64,000 nucleotides of DNA from positions 1-64,000 of the forward strand of contig CALARR010000274.1 of assembly GCA_937889015.1 (NCBI GenBank). Direction: 5' to 3'. Position 1 is the first letter of the stretch; each line of letters begins with the position of its first letter. The notes below the pieces were generated by a model. The model worked only from the letters and a program-made list of their open reading frames with translations, was not told the origin of the DNA and ran no database searches. Below are positions 9,101 to 16,406 of this stretch, in pieces. A program made the translations under genes and the position numbers. This stretch comes from an uncultured Planctomycetales bacterium. Lineage in GTDB: Bacteria; Planctomycetota; Planctomycetia; Pirellulales; Thermoguttaceae.

Positions 9101-9549
9101 GCGCAAAGCAGCCCATCCCCGCCGACGCTCTGATCGCGGCCGATGGCCGTCCCGGGGGCCTGACGGCGAACTACTACGAAGGCTCGACGGCCACCGGCCC
9201 CTCGGTGATCCAGACCGACGCGGAACTGGCGTTCGCCTGGGACAATCGCTTGCCGGAGGTGCTCCGCCGGGCAGCCGGACCGGCCCAGCTCGTACCGCGC
9301 CCGTTCACCGTGCGACTGTGCTTTGCCGAGCCCGACGATCTGCGTCCAGGCCAGCGCGTGTTCTCCGTCCGCATGCAGGGCGTGGAAGTGCTCAAGGATC
9401 TCGATATTGTGGCCGCGGCCGGCGGAGTGCAGCGAGGAATCCTGCGCGAGTTCCCGCATGTCCAGATTGGCAAGGCCCTGCAACTGGACTTCCTTCCCGC
9501 CGGAACCAGCGAACCGCTCATTTGCGGTATTGAGTTGATCGCCGAGTAG
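6154..9549 (+). CDS. Exported PQQ-propeller protein with methyltransferase-like, PA14 and malectin-like domains
   Basis: This encodes 1131 residues with a signal peptide (about 1-25, ending AAAAADW). Residues about 60-390 are a PQQ/BamB-type beta-propeller with repeats such as SVTALDTETGAERWRF and IVCLDATTGSPLWN. Residues about 410-560 resemble a class I SAM-methyltransferase, with the glycine motif G430-A-G-T-G434 and a following IAVDPDAQRIDVLRRR. Propeller-like sequence resumes (about 690-790), followed by a PA14-like domain (about 890-990, FSVRWTGAVRPRSAGEYQF) and a malectin-like end (about 1049-1131). A SAM-dependent enzyme in an exported protein would lack cofactor, so the fold may be structural. 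The protein probably binds carbohydrate at the cell surface. The start is supported by GCGAGGG and a promoter upstream. Confidence 0.75.
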   Translation: MMNIANRWMATSMVLGSLWTVAAAAADWPTWRHDPGRTAISPEKLPQELHLRWVRSYAPLVPAFTQVRQERIQFDLGYEPVVLGKTLFVANSHNDSVTALDTETGAERWRFYAEGPIRLAPVAWQDKLYVAGDDGQIVCLDATTGSPLWNRRASPSPRKLLGNGRLISVWPIRGGALVHEGRVYFAAGVWPFEGIFVYCLDAQTGRPHWINDRTGAMFIAHPHAALSFGGPSPLGYSLLAGNRLAVPSGRAFPAFFDLQTGELADFEFGHGGFGSRPGSWFVATDGQGRLCIDRRLNTEIHDGGQQIIGQAAPRRKPDEVLANEVTIGQSAYRIEDDIAQRITVGTREFRFDQPPSEVQGEVHTMLAADGKLFVVGRDGRIYCYGDKAGPVQRHELEPEPLPLACDAWAATAKAILKQSGRRAGYALAWGAGTGRLAEELAAQSQLHVIAVDPDAQRIDVLRRRWDAAGLYGPRIAALVGDPQDCGLPPYLAELVVTEGLDTRPAAWQQSLVTSIFRVLRPYGGTAALPLTDEQHAQLLAWSAQCGGAEVRREGRLSLLVRAGALPGAADYVGRPNADRLVRAPLGVLWFGDTFHHHKLYYQGFTAETGRGLPQGIAVAGGLLRYAVPEQEHGPNPAGLKYSDYMEMLRTQTAYRQTFTDVYTGRVLSEEEIAQAPPLREEASQPPPFNPVRVNPLTGMPEGREFLKHHGCDLWAVDYGYLLTMRSGTGGVYDLGQESGTINISGLRTGCRNSIVPGDGVLCLPSWTGNCCCNYPVRTSMALVQMPPEFEQWTAWGGVAVEAPIRRVGINFGAPGDRIAENGTLWLDWPSVGGPSPEVPVQVDPAEARPFYRHALWNKGGQGWPWVVASGLRGMRSIRIQPVAKKTHVPGNAFSVRWTGAVRPRSAGEYQFHSQTDHALRLWLDDRLVLDSGKNVRRGQQKEITASATLEANRSHPVRLEYSRAKPIEEGGAQMQLLWTTPQGAKQPIPADALIAADGRPGGLTANYYEGSTATGPSVIQTDAELAFAWDNRLPEVLRRAAGPAQLVPRPFTVRLCFAEPDDLRPGQRVFSVRMQGVEVLKDLDIVAAAGGVQRGILREFPHVQIGKALQLDFLPAGTSEPLICGIELIAE

Positions 9550-9613
9550 CGGCCCGCGAAGCGCGACATTCCTTTTCTGACATCCAATGATCATCTTGAT
9601 AAGGGGACCTGCT

Positions 9614-11050
9614 GTGAAGACTCTTGCGATCACCAACCTGATTCACGGGGCGATGACCGTGCTGCCGGCTGCGGCGTTCTTAACCGCCTCCGCGGCAGGC
9701 GCCGCCGAGACCGCCCCACCGGCAAGCGTGCGTGATTTGGGGGCCGTGGGCGACGGCCAGGCCGACGACACGCAGGCCATCCAGCGCGCCGCCGACCGGG
9801 GTGGCGAACTCCGCTTCGCGCGCGGCGTCTATCGCCTCACCCGAACCGTGCTGATCGATCTGGACAAGGTAGGCGTGACTTCGATCGTGGCCGACGGCAC
9901 GGCCACGATCCTCATGGCCGGACCGGGCCCAGCCTTGAAGTTCGTCGGCACGCATGCCGGCACCGCCGACCCCAAGTCGGTCAAGGACAACGTCTGGCAG
10001 CGGCAGCGCACCCCGCTGATCGACGGCCTGGAAATCGTCGGCGCGCATCCCGAGGCGATCGGGCTGTGGATCGAAGGCTGCATGCAGCCGGTCATCACGC
10101 GCTGCACGGTCCGCCAGGCCCTGCACGGCATCCACCTCACCGGCCGCAACCGCAACGTGATCATCGGCGAGTGCCATCTCTATCACAACACGGGCGCGGG
10201 CCTGCTGCTGGAGCGGTTGGATCTGCACCAGATCAACGTCAGCAACTGCCACATCAGCTACAACGCCGCGGGCGGGATCGTGGTTCGCGCCAGTTCGATC
10301 CGCAACCTGCAAATCGGCACCTGCGACATCGAGGCCAACATGGCGGCCGAGGGGCCGCCGGCCGCCAACCTGCTCTTCGACACCACCGAGGGCTCGATCC
10401 GCGAGGGGGCCATCATCGGTTGCACGCTGCAGCATACGCACAAGGCCCCCGATTCGGCCAATATCCGCTTCCTCGGCCGCCCCGACCCGCCGCACAAGGT
10501 AGGCTTCTTCCAGATCGCCGACAACACCCTCAGCGACGTGGCCGTGAACATCGAGTTGCGCCATGCCCGGGGCGTGACGATCAGCGGCAACACGTTCGGG
10601 CAAGGCTCGGTGCACAACCTCCTGGCCGAGAACTGTTCGCAGTTGGTGCTGTCCGGCAACCTGCTGGACCGCAACCCGGACTACGGCCCTCAGACCACCG
10701 GCGACGATCTGTGCTTCGTCGATTGCCGTGATTGCACGCTCAGCGGCCTGCAGATCTTCGCCACGGCCCATCCCGAGGGCGCCTTGATCCTGAAGAACTG
10801 CCGCCGCTTCAACATCACCGGTTGCACGATCCTGGACTGCAATGCCTGCGGGATCCTGCTGGACCAGGTCCAGAGCGTGCGGATCGCCGATTGCCTGGTG
10901 CGCGACGACCGCCCCGAGAGCAAGGAAGCGATCTCGCTGAAGCTTGTGGCCGGCCAGGACAACATGATCGTCAACAACCTGTTTTCGGGGCGTGTGGAGA
11001 TCGCCCCCCACAGCGGCCGAGTGGACGGCAACTCCAACGGAAGGCCGTGA
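9614..11050 (+). CDS. Secreted right-handed beta-helix protein (pectate-lyase-3-like)
   Basis: This encodes 478 residues from a GTG at 9614, chosen because AAGGGGA (9601-9607) is well placed before it. An ATG at 9587 is also in frame. A signal peptide ends near AAGAAETAP. The segment RDLGAVGDGQADDTQAIQRAAD is the classic start of the Pectate_lyase_3 domain. The rest is a run of short beta-strand repeats rich in C, N, G and I (for example CTVRQALHGIHLTGRN, NCHISYNAAGGIVV), typical of a parallel beta-helix. It probably acts on, or binds, polysaccharide outside the cytoplasm. It follows the PQQ-propeller gene by 64 bp, probably in the same transcript. Confidence 0.75.
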   Translation: MKTLAITNLIHGAMTVLPAAAFLTASAAGAAETAPPASVRDLGAVGDGQADDTQAIQRAADRGGELRFARGVYRLTRTVLIDLDKVGVTSIVADGTATILMAGPGPALKFVGTHAGTADPKSVKDNVWQRQRTPLIDGLEIVGAHPEAIGLWIEGCMQPVITRCTVRQALHGIHLTGRNRNVIIGECHLYHNTGAGLLLERLDLHQINVSNCHISYNAAGGIVVRASSIRNLQIGTCDIEANMAAEGPPAANLLFDTTEGSIREGAIIGCTLQHTHKAPDSANIRFLGRPDPPHKVGFFQIADNTLSDVAVNIELRHARGVTISGNTFGQGSVHNLLAENCSQLVLSGNLLDRNPDYGPQTTGDDLCFVDCRDCTLSGLQIFATAHPEGALILKNCRRFNITGCTILDCNACGILLDQVQSVRIADCLVRDDRPESKEAISLKLVAGQDNMIVNNLFSGRVEIAPHSGRVDGNSNGRP

Positions 11051-11165
11051 ATGGCCGTTAACTTCGGCGTATCCGCTCCGGAATTTCCCCTACAAGTCGA
11101 CTCCGCTCAAGTTCCGGGCGGGGAATACTCGATCCACAAGACGGACCCTGCCGAATAGCCCCCCT

Positions 11166-12563
11166 ATGAGACTGCAATTCCTCGGCGCCACGCGCCAAGT
11201 CACCGGCTCGCAATACTGCCTGGAAGTCGATGGTCAACGCATCCTCGTGGATTGCGGCATGTACCAGGAGCGCGACTTCCAAGGCCGCAATTGGGAGATG
11301 GGGCCTGTCGACCCGCGCAACCTGCACGCCATCCTGCTGACCCATGCGCATCTGGATCACTGCGGGCTGTTGCCGCGCTTGGTGCGCAATGGCTTCCGCC
11401 GGCCGATCTACGCCACTTCGGCCACCGTCGACCTGAGCAATCTCGTGCTCCGCGACTCGGCCGAGATTCAGGCCGAAGACGTGGCCTTCAAACGCCAACG
11501 GCATCGCAAGGAGGGTCGCCAGGGCCTGCACCCGGAAATGTCGTTGTACTCCACCAAGGATGTCGAGCGCACCGTCTCCCTGTTCCGCCCCCAGGACTAC
11601 GGCGATACGGTCGAGGTGGCACGCGGCGTTTCGGCCCGCTTCCACGACGCGGGCCATATCCTCGGCTCGTCGATGATCGAGGTCCTGGTGGGCGAGGCCA
11701 CGCCCCGGCGTCTGATCTTCTCGGGCGATATCGGCCAATGGGATCGGCCCATCGTGCGCGATCCCAGCACCTTCAGCCAGGCTGACTACCTGGTCATGGA
11801 ATCGACCTACGGCAATCGCGAGCACCCTAACCACGGCGGCGTGGAGCGGCAGTTGCAGGAGGTGATCGCGCGCACGGCGGACCGCGGCGGGCACGTGATT
11901 ATCCCCATCTTCGCCATCGAGCGCGCCCAGGATCTGATGTACTACATCAGCCGCCTGGTCCGCTCCGACCGCATTCCCCCGCTGGACGTCTTCCTCGACA
12001 GCCCCATGGCCGCCAGCGCCACCAAGATCTTCCAGCGGCACGGCGAGTGCTTCGACCCGGAAATGAAGGATCGCCTGTCCAACGGCGACCCGCCTTTGAA
12101 GTTCCCGGGGCTGCGCGTCGTGGCCACCCCCCAGGAGTCGATGGGCCTCAACCAGCGTCGCCAGCCGGCGGTGATCATGGCCACCTCGGGCATGTGCGTG
12201 GCGGGACGCATCAAACACCACTTGCGGCACAACATCACCCGCCCCGAATGCACGATCGTGTTCATCGGCTATCAGGGGCGAGGAACCTTGGGCCGGCAGA
12301 TCTTGGACGGCAGCCCCGAAGTCCGCATCCACGGACGATTCTGGCCGGTGCGCGCCGAGATCGCCCAGATCCACGGTTTCTCCGGACATGCCGACCGCTC
12401 GGGATTGTTGCGCTGGCTGGCGGCCATCCAAAGCCCTCCGCGACAGGTCTTCCTGACCCACGGAGAAGAAGAGGCATCGCTGGCCTTGGCCGACCAGTTG
12501 ACCCGCGAGAAGGGCTGGCCGGTCACGGTCCCCCACTATCAGGATGTGCACGAATTGGACTGA
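11166..12563 (+). CDS. Metallo-beta-lactamase-fold / beta-CASP RNase-like protein
   Basis: This encodes 465 residues. The metal site is H60-A-H62-L-D64-H65 in LTHAHLDHCGLLPRL, followed by AGHILGSSMIEV, FSGDIG and the beta-CASP blocks VMESTYGNREH, IPIFAIERAQDLMYYI, DSPMA and ATSGMCVAGRIKHHL. The C-terminal HGFSGHADRSGLLRW and FLTHGEEEAS complete the KH-less CPSF73-like architecture. The family comprises Zn-dependent RNases that process or degrade RNA in the cytoplasm, and all catalytic residues appear present. The start at 11166 was chosen because upstream sequence in the frame is not family-like. The pseudo-rhomboid gene follows closely. Confidence 0.85.
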   Translation: MRLQFLGATRQVTGSQYCLEVDGQRILVDCGMYQERDFQGRNWEMGPVDPRNLHAILLTHAHLDHCGLLPRLVRNGFRRPIYATSATVDLSNLVLRDSAEIQAEDVAFKRQRHRKEGRQGLHPEMSLYSTKDVERTVSLFRPQDYGDTVEVARGVSARFHDAGHILGSSMIEVLVGEATPRRLIFSGDIGQWDRPIVRDPSTFSQADYLVMESTYGNREHPNHGGVERQLQEVIARTADRGGHVIIPIFAIERAQDLMYYISRLVRSDRIPPLDVFLDSPMAASATKIFQRHGECFDPEMKDRLSNGDPPLKFPGLRVVATPQESMGLNQRRQPAVIMATSGMCVAGRIKHHLRHNITRPECTIVFIGYQGRGTLGRQILDGSPEVRIHGRFWPVRAEIAQIHGFSGHADRSGLLRWLAAIQSPPRQVFLTHGEEEASLALADQLTREKGWPVTVPHYQDVHELD

Positions 12564-12574
12564 GGAAGAATCCC

Positions 12575-13381
12575 ATGCGTTGGCTGGACCGACTCGAGCG
12601 GAAGCTCGGTCGCTGGGCGATCCCCAATCTCACGCAAGTCCTGGTCGTCGGTCAGGTCCTGTCCTATGTTTTGGTCCAGCTCCGGCCCGAGATCCTGGAC
12701 CGCATCGCCCTGATCCCCGCACGAGTGTTGCAGGGCGAAGTTTGGCGCCTGCTGACCTTGATCTTTGATCCGCCCGCCACCGCCCTGCTGTGGGCGTTCT
12801 TGTTCTGGTACTTTTTCTATTTCCTGGGCACGGCCCTGGAGGCCGCCTGGGGAGCCTTCCGCTACAACGTCTATCTGGCGGTGGGCTATCTGGCGACCGT
12901 GGCCGTGGCCTTCGTGACCCCCGAGGTCGCCGCCTCCAACAGCTTCCTGTATGCCTCCGTGTTCCTCGCCTTTGCCACCCTCTATCCCGACTACCAGATC
13001 TACCTGTTCTTCGTGCTGCCGATCCGGGTTCGCTGGCTGGCCCTACTGATGTGGCTGGGCTACGCGCTGCAGCTCGTGCGCGGCGATTGGGCCACGCGCC
13101 TGGCCCTGCTGGCCTCGATCAGCAACTACCTGCTCTTCTCCTACGGCGAGATCTGGCGCCGCATCAAGACAGCCCAGCGGCGTATGGCCGCCCAGACCCG
13201 GCAACGGGACCAGCAGGGCCAGGTCTTTCATCGCTGTCGGATTTGCGGCATCACCGACCAGACGCATCCCCAGGTGGAATTCCGCTACTGCTCCAGGTGC
13301 GCAGGAACTCACTGCTATTGCCCGGAACACCTGTACAGCCACACGCACGTGGAGCGTGACACGCCCATCGCAGGGGTGTGA
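12575..13381 (+). CDS. Rhomboid-like membrane protein without catalytic serine, C-terminal zinc ribbon
   Basis: This encodes 268 residues with about five or six predicted membrane segments (residues about 20-200). Features such as GEVWRLLTLIFDPP and YFLGTALEAAWGAFRYNVYLAVGY are rhomboid-like. The active-site GxSG serine motif is not visible in the corresponding segment (SNSFLYASVFLAF), so it is likely a pseudo-rhomboid. The C-terminal 50 residues carry CRICG, CSRC, CYC and His residues, a probable zinc-binding domain. The start has a strong Shine-Dalgarno GAGGAAGA (12562-12569) overlapping the stop of the beta-CASP gene, indicating co-expression. The family is mostly seen in planctomycetes and its function is unknown. 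Confidence 0.7.
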   Translation: MRWLDRLERKLGRWAIPNLTQVLVVGQVLSYVLVQLRPEILDRIALIPARVLQGEVWRLLTLIFDPPATALLWAFLFWYFFYFLGTALEAAWGAFRYNVYLAVGYLATVAVAFVTPEVAASNSFLYASVFLAFATLYPDYQIYLFFVLPIRVRWLALLMWLGYALQLVRGDWATRLALLASISNYLLFSYGEIWRRIKTAQRRMAAQTRQRDQQGQVFHRCRICGITDQTHPQVEFRYCSRCAGTHCYCPEHLYSHTHVERDTPIAGV

Positions 13382-13421
13382 AACGAGGCTCCGTGGGTCG
13401 GCCAAGCTAAGCGTGGTAGCA

Positions 13422-13441
13422 CTCCCGGCCGGGGCCGGGAG
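13422..13441 (+). terminator. Strong hairpin downstream of the rhomboid-like gene
   Basis: The 20-nt palindrome CTCCCGGCC-GG-GGCCGGGAG begins 40 nt after the stop codon at 13381. It has a very GC-rich stem but no T-run, so it may be a rho-assisted terminator or a 3' stabilising hairpin. Confidence 0.4.
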
Positions 13442-14186
13442 GCGGCGCGCATCGCGAGCCTGGCCGATGCCGTCACGCGCCCCAGAAATGCCGCCGATTT
13501 GACGCGCCGCCGACGCGGGGAGAATCGGCTCGAATTTGGCCCTGGGCACTTGTTACTGCCAGGCTCATTTGATTATCATGAGGAAGTCAAGTTGGGGGGC
13601 CTTTTTCGGGCTCCTTCACAGACATTGCTCTGGGCGTGGCCCACGGCTGCCACCAGGGCCGTGAGTGCATTGCGTGCTTCGTCGGCGTGTGTGGGTGTTC
13701 GGAATGGCCGTGTAGCGCGTGGTCTGTGTTCTGTTCGGAGAATCCGGCCGATTCCTGGTTGGAAGGCGTACACTGTTGCCCTGGCGATCCGTGTTGCGGC
13801 TCAGGGGAACGGTGCCGACCGAGTGGACGCGAGTCGGTTCCGCGAGTCAGAATAGCGCGGCCCTTCTGAAGGCCCGTCTTCGTTCTTCTCTGGTTTGATG
13901 ATCCGTACGCACCGTTCGGGAAGAAGCCCCGCGCGAGTGCTTCTGAGAATGACTGCTGTGTGGTAGGCGTGGCGCGCGGCCTGCGGTCCCACGGGGCAAG
14001 ACCTTGCGCTGCGCCCAGGTTGGGAGTCAGAACCGCCTGATCTGAAGGGCGATTCTGCAACTCCGAGGAGGAATCCGGTGGAGCCGACCACGGAGTGCGC
14101 GTATCGCGTTCCGGGATGGCGGCCATGGGATTTCTCGGGTCACTAGGGCCTTGGGAGGCGAACGGAAGGCGGAGGGCGAGTCCATC

Positions 14187-14277
14187 CCGGTTCTCAGAGC
14201 CGGTCCCAGAACCTGTAGGCACGTTGGCTCCCTTGGGCCACTCGACCGGGCTGGGAGGATTCTGAGACAGGCGCTTA
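14187..14277. repeat. Dispersed ~90 bp repeat, copy 2
   Basis: It is related to copies at 2101-2192 and 38532-38614. It begins CCGGTTCTCAGAGCCGGTCC, continues with CAGAACCTG, and ends with GGATTCTGAGACAGGCGCTTA, 45 bp before the exbB start. The minus strand is open and reads K-R-L-S-Q-N-P-P-S...T-G-S-G-T-G-S, matching the CheB N-terminal peptide encoded by copy 3. Confidence 0.7.
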
Positions 14278-14322
14278 CTTGGATCGTAGTCAAAGACCAT
14301 CACGAAAAAGGGACATGGTGCT

Positions 14323-15210
14323 ATGAACACAGAGCGTTGGGTATCGAAAAGGCTGGTGGTGTTCGTGGTGGTGCTTGTGGCCTGGACCGTTTCCGTCCAA
14401 GGCCTGATCTGTCGGCAAGTCCAAGCCCAAGATGCAAAACCGGCCCCTGCCGAGGCGGCCGCTGAAGGCGCAGCGCCCGCCGCGGGAGAAAAGCCCGCAG
14501 AGGAGACCGCCGCACCAGCTTCCCAAAACTACCTCTGGTACGTGATCAAGGCCTCAGGAATCTTCGGGGCGATTATCTTTTTGATGTCCATCTACATGGT
14601 GGCCCAGGTGGCGCGCATGTTCTTCGAAATCCGCGTCTCCCAGGAAGTGCCTCAAGCCATCATTGCCCAGGTGGAGGAGTTGATCGCCAAACGCGATCTG
14701 AAGGCCCTCTTCAACGTGGTCAAGGAAGACACGTCCTTCTTCGGCCGCTGCCTGAGCACCGGCATTACCGAGCTCCCCAACGGCCTGGCCGAGGCCCGAG
14801 ACGTCATGCAACGGATTGGAGACGCGATCACCGTGGAAATGGACAAGAAGACCAGTATTCTGGCCGTGCTGGGCACGGTCGGCCCGCTGGTCGGTCTACT
14901 CGGCACCCTGCAGGGGATGATCGGCGCGTTCGACGTGATTGGTATGCAGGATACGCAGATCAAGGCCAGCGAAGTGGCCCGGAATATCTCCACCGCCATG
15001 TGGACGACCCTGGAGGGGGTGGTGCTGGCCGTTCCCGCCATCTTCTTCTTCAGCTTCTTCCGCAACCGCGTTTCGGTCATCTCCAGCACCGCCCTGATCG
15101 AGGCGGACCGTTTCCTGCGGCATTTCGCCCACGCCGCGCGCGCCAAGCAGGCAACAGCGGCGGGCACGACGACCGCCACGGCTGCCAAGCCCATCGCCAA
15201 GGCGGAATAG
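14323..15210 (+). CDS. exbB: MotA/TolQ/ExbB proton-channel family protein
   Basis: This encodes 295 residues. An N-terminal hydrophobic segment (about 10-30) is followed by an Ala/Pro/Glu-rich linker. Then comes the ExbB core: a membrane segment at about 72-92 (IIFLMSIYMVAQV), a cytoplasmic domain, and two C-terminal membrane segments containing ILAVLGTVGPLVGLLGTLQGMIGAF and TTLEGVVLAVPAIFFFSFF. These conserved G/T-rich helices form the proton path with ExbD. It is the first gene of an operon with two exbD genes, a two-TM protein, a toroid protein and a TPR protein. The long pre-core region resembles that of many planctomycete ExbB proteins. Confidence 0.9.
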   Translation: MNTERWVSKRLVVFVVVLVAWTVSVQGLICRQVQAQDAKPAPAEAAAEGAAPAAGEKPAEETAAPASQNYLWYVIKASGIFGAIIFLMSIYMVAQVARMFFEIRVSQEVPQAIIAQVEELIAKRDLKALFNVVKEDTSFFGRCLSTGITELPNGLAEARDVMQRIGDAITVEMDKKTSILAVLGTVGPLVGLLGTLQGMIGAFDVIGMQDTQIKASEVARNISTAMWTTLEGVVLAVPAIFFFSFFRNRVSVISSTALIEADRFLRHFAHAARAKQATAAGTTTATAAKPIAKAE

Positions 15211-15255
15211 GATGGCGGCCCGTTTCCTGATCGCAATCGTCAAGGAGTGTCTGTG

Positions 15256-15738
15256 ATGGCGCGACGCGAATCCGCAGAAGCCAATCTCGACATGACCCCC
15301 TTCCTGGGGTTGGTCTATCTGTTGATCGGTTTCTTCATGGTCATCACCAATTTCAAGGCCGCGGCCTTGGACTTGAACATGAAGCTGCCGGTAGTCGGCT
15401 CAGCGCGTCCCGTAGAGACAGGCGGCCAACAGAGCCTGTTAATCCTCAACATCCGGCCGATCGAGAACGCCCAGGGCGAAAAGGAGGTGGCCCTGACCAC
15501 CTACGGCGCCCCGCGATTCGACGTGGAAAATTACATCGCCGGAGAAGCGCAGGCCTCGCTCCTGACGGCGCGCCGCGACAATCCGGACCTCCAGGCGGGC
15601 GACGAACTGCCCACGACTGTCGTCATCCGTGCCGACCAGACGACCCCCTTCCGTCTTCTCGACCGGGTAATCCGCGCCTGCCAGGAGAACGGATTCCGCA
15701 ATTTTGCCTTGAAGGCTCGCGATCCCAACGAAAAGTGA
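15256..15738 (+). CDS. exbD: ExbD/TolR family protein lacking the membrane Asp
   Basis: This encodes 160 residues from the ATG at 15256, with AAGGAG (15242-15247) 8 nt upstream. It has one N-terminal membrane segment and an extracytoplasmic ExbD-like domain ending in TTVVIRADQTTPFRLLDRVIRACQENGFRNFALKA. In E. coli ExbD the segment TPFIDVMLV carries the essential Asp25. Here the aligned segment reads TPFLGLVYL, with Gly at residue 18. The second exbD gene in the operon keeps Asp at its residue 18. This suggests a non-equivalent ExbD pair in which only one subunit carries the protonatable residue. Confidence 0.85.
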   Translation: MARRESAEANLDMTPFLGLVYLLIGFFMVITNFKAAALDLNMKLPVVGSARPVETGGQQSLLILNIRPIENAQGEKEVALTTYGAPRFDVENYIAGEAQASLLTARRDNPDLQAGDELPTTVVIRADQTTPFRLLDRVIRACQENGFRNFALKARDPNEK

Positions 15739-15859
15739 CCAACCCCCCAGGGATGAATCGTGAGGGTATATTGGGTGACAGAAGAGGAATGTCGTAGCCT
15801 TCGCGCCCGTTGCCCTGGAAGATCGGCCTTACGGCATCAATCACCTGAGGTGCAATAGC

Positions 15860-16351
15860 ATGGCTCGCCGCAGTGGTGCGAAGACAGAACTGAATACCTC
15901 GGCCATGTTCGACATGGGTTTTCAGCTCCTGACCTTCTTCATCCTTTCCTTCAAGCCGGTCCCCATCGAGGGCCAGATCTCCCTGCGTCTGCCGCCGCCC
16001 CAGGCGGTCAAAACGCAGACCCAGACCGCGCCCAGCAGCCAGAGCAACGAACCGGCCGACGTGGTGCAGGGGGTCGATACGATCGTCATCAGCGTTTTCG
16101 CGCAGCCCAACGGTTCGATTGCCGGCATCGGCGTGGGCGAGGAGGGGCTGCCCGGACCGTCGGCCTTGAATGTCCGCCTGCAGACCATCTTCTCGGACCC
16201 GGCGATCCCCTTCGAACAGGTCATCGTGCAGGTGGCTCCCAATCTACGATACGACGAGTTGATGCGCGTGATTGATGTCTGTACACGGCAAGTCCTGCCC
16301 GACGGCAAGAAGCTGTCCAAGTTGAGTTTCGCCTCTCTCGGAGGTGAATGA
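15860..16351 (+). CDS. exbD: ExbD/TolR family protein with the membrane Asp
   Basis: This encodes 163 residues. The membrane segment SAMFDMGFQLLTFFILSF contains Asp18, the position of the essential Asp25 of E. coli ExbD. The extracytoplasmic domain contains VDTIVISVFAQPNGSIAGI and FEQVIVQVAPNLRYDELMRVIDVCTRQ, as in ExbD/TolR. It is the paralogue of the upstream exbD, 121 bp away, and together with ExbB probably forms a proton-driven motor in the cytoplasmic membrane. Its stop codon lies just before or within the start region of the next gene. Confidence 0.88.
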   Translation: MARRSGAKTELNTSAMFDMGFQLLTFFILSFKPVPIEGQISLRLPPPQAVKTQTQTAPSSQSNEPADVVQGVDTIVISVFAQPNGSIAGIGVGEEGLPGPSALNVRLQTIFSDPAIPFEQVIVQVAPNLRYDELMRVIDVCTRQVLPDGKKLSKLSFASLGGE

Positions 16352-16406
16352 CGGCGGTCGTATCGGACTGAAACCTCCACTTTTGACCCTTTGTTGCCCA
16401 GTGCTC

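Larger units (their letters stand above)
13382..14322. other. Long non-coding interval before the exb operon
   Basis: This is 941 bp without a recognisable gene. It holds a strong hairpin just after the rhomboid-like gene (13422-13441), an A/T-rich patch around 13550-13580 that stands out from the GC-rich surroundings, and dispersed-repeat copy 2 (14187-14277). The middle (about 13590-13870) encodes nothing convincing on either strand. It could be the leader of the exb operon or contain an unannotated RNA. No known RNA motif was identified. Confidence 0.5.

Noticed and set aside
7267..9636. Very long open frames antisense to the PQQ-propeller gene and to the exb operon genes
   Set aside because: They are GC-rich shadow frames without domains or Shine-Dalgarno support, while the opposite strand has clear families.
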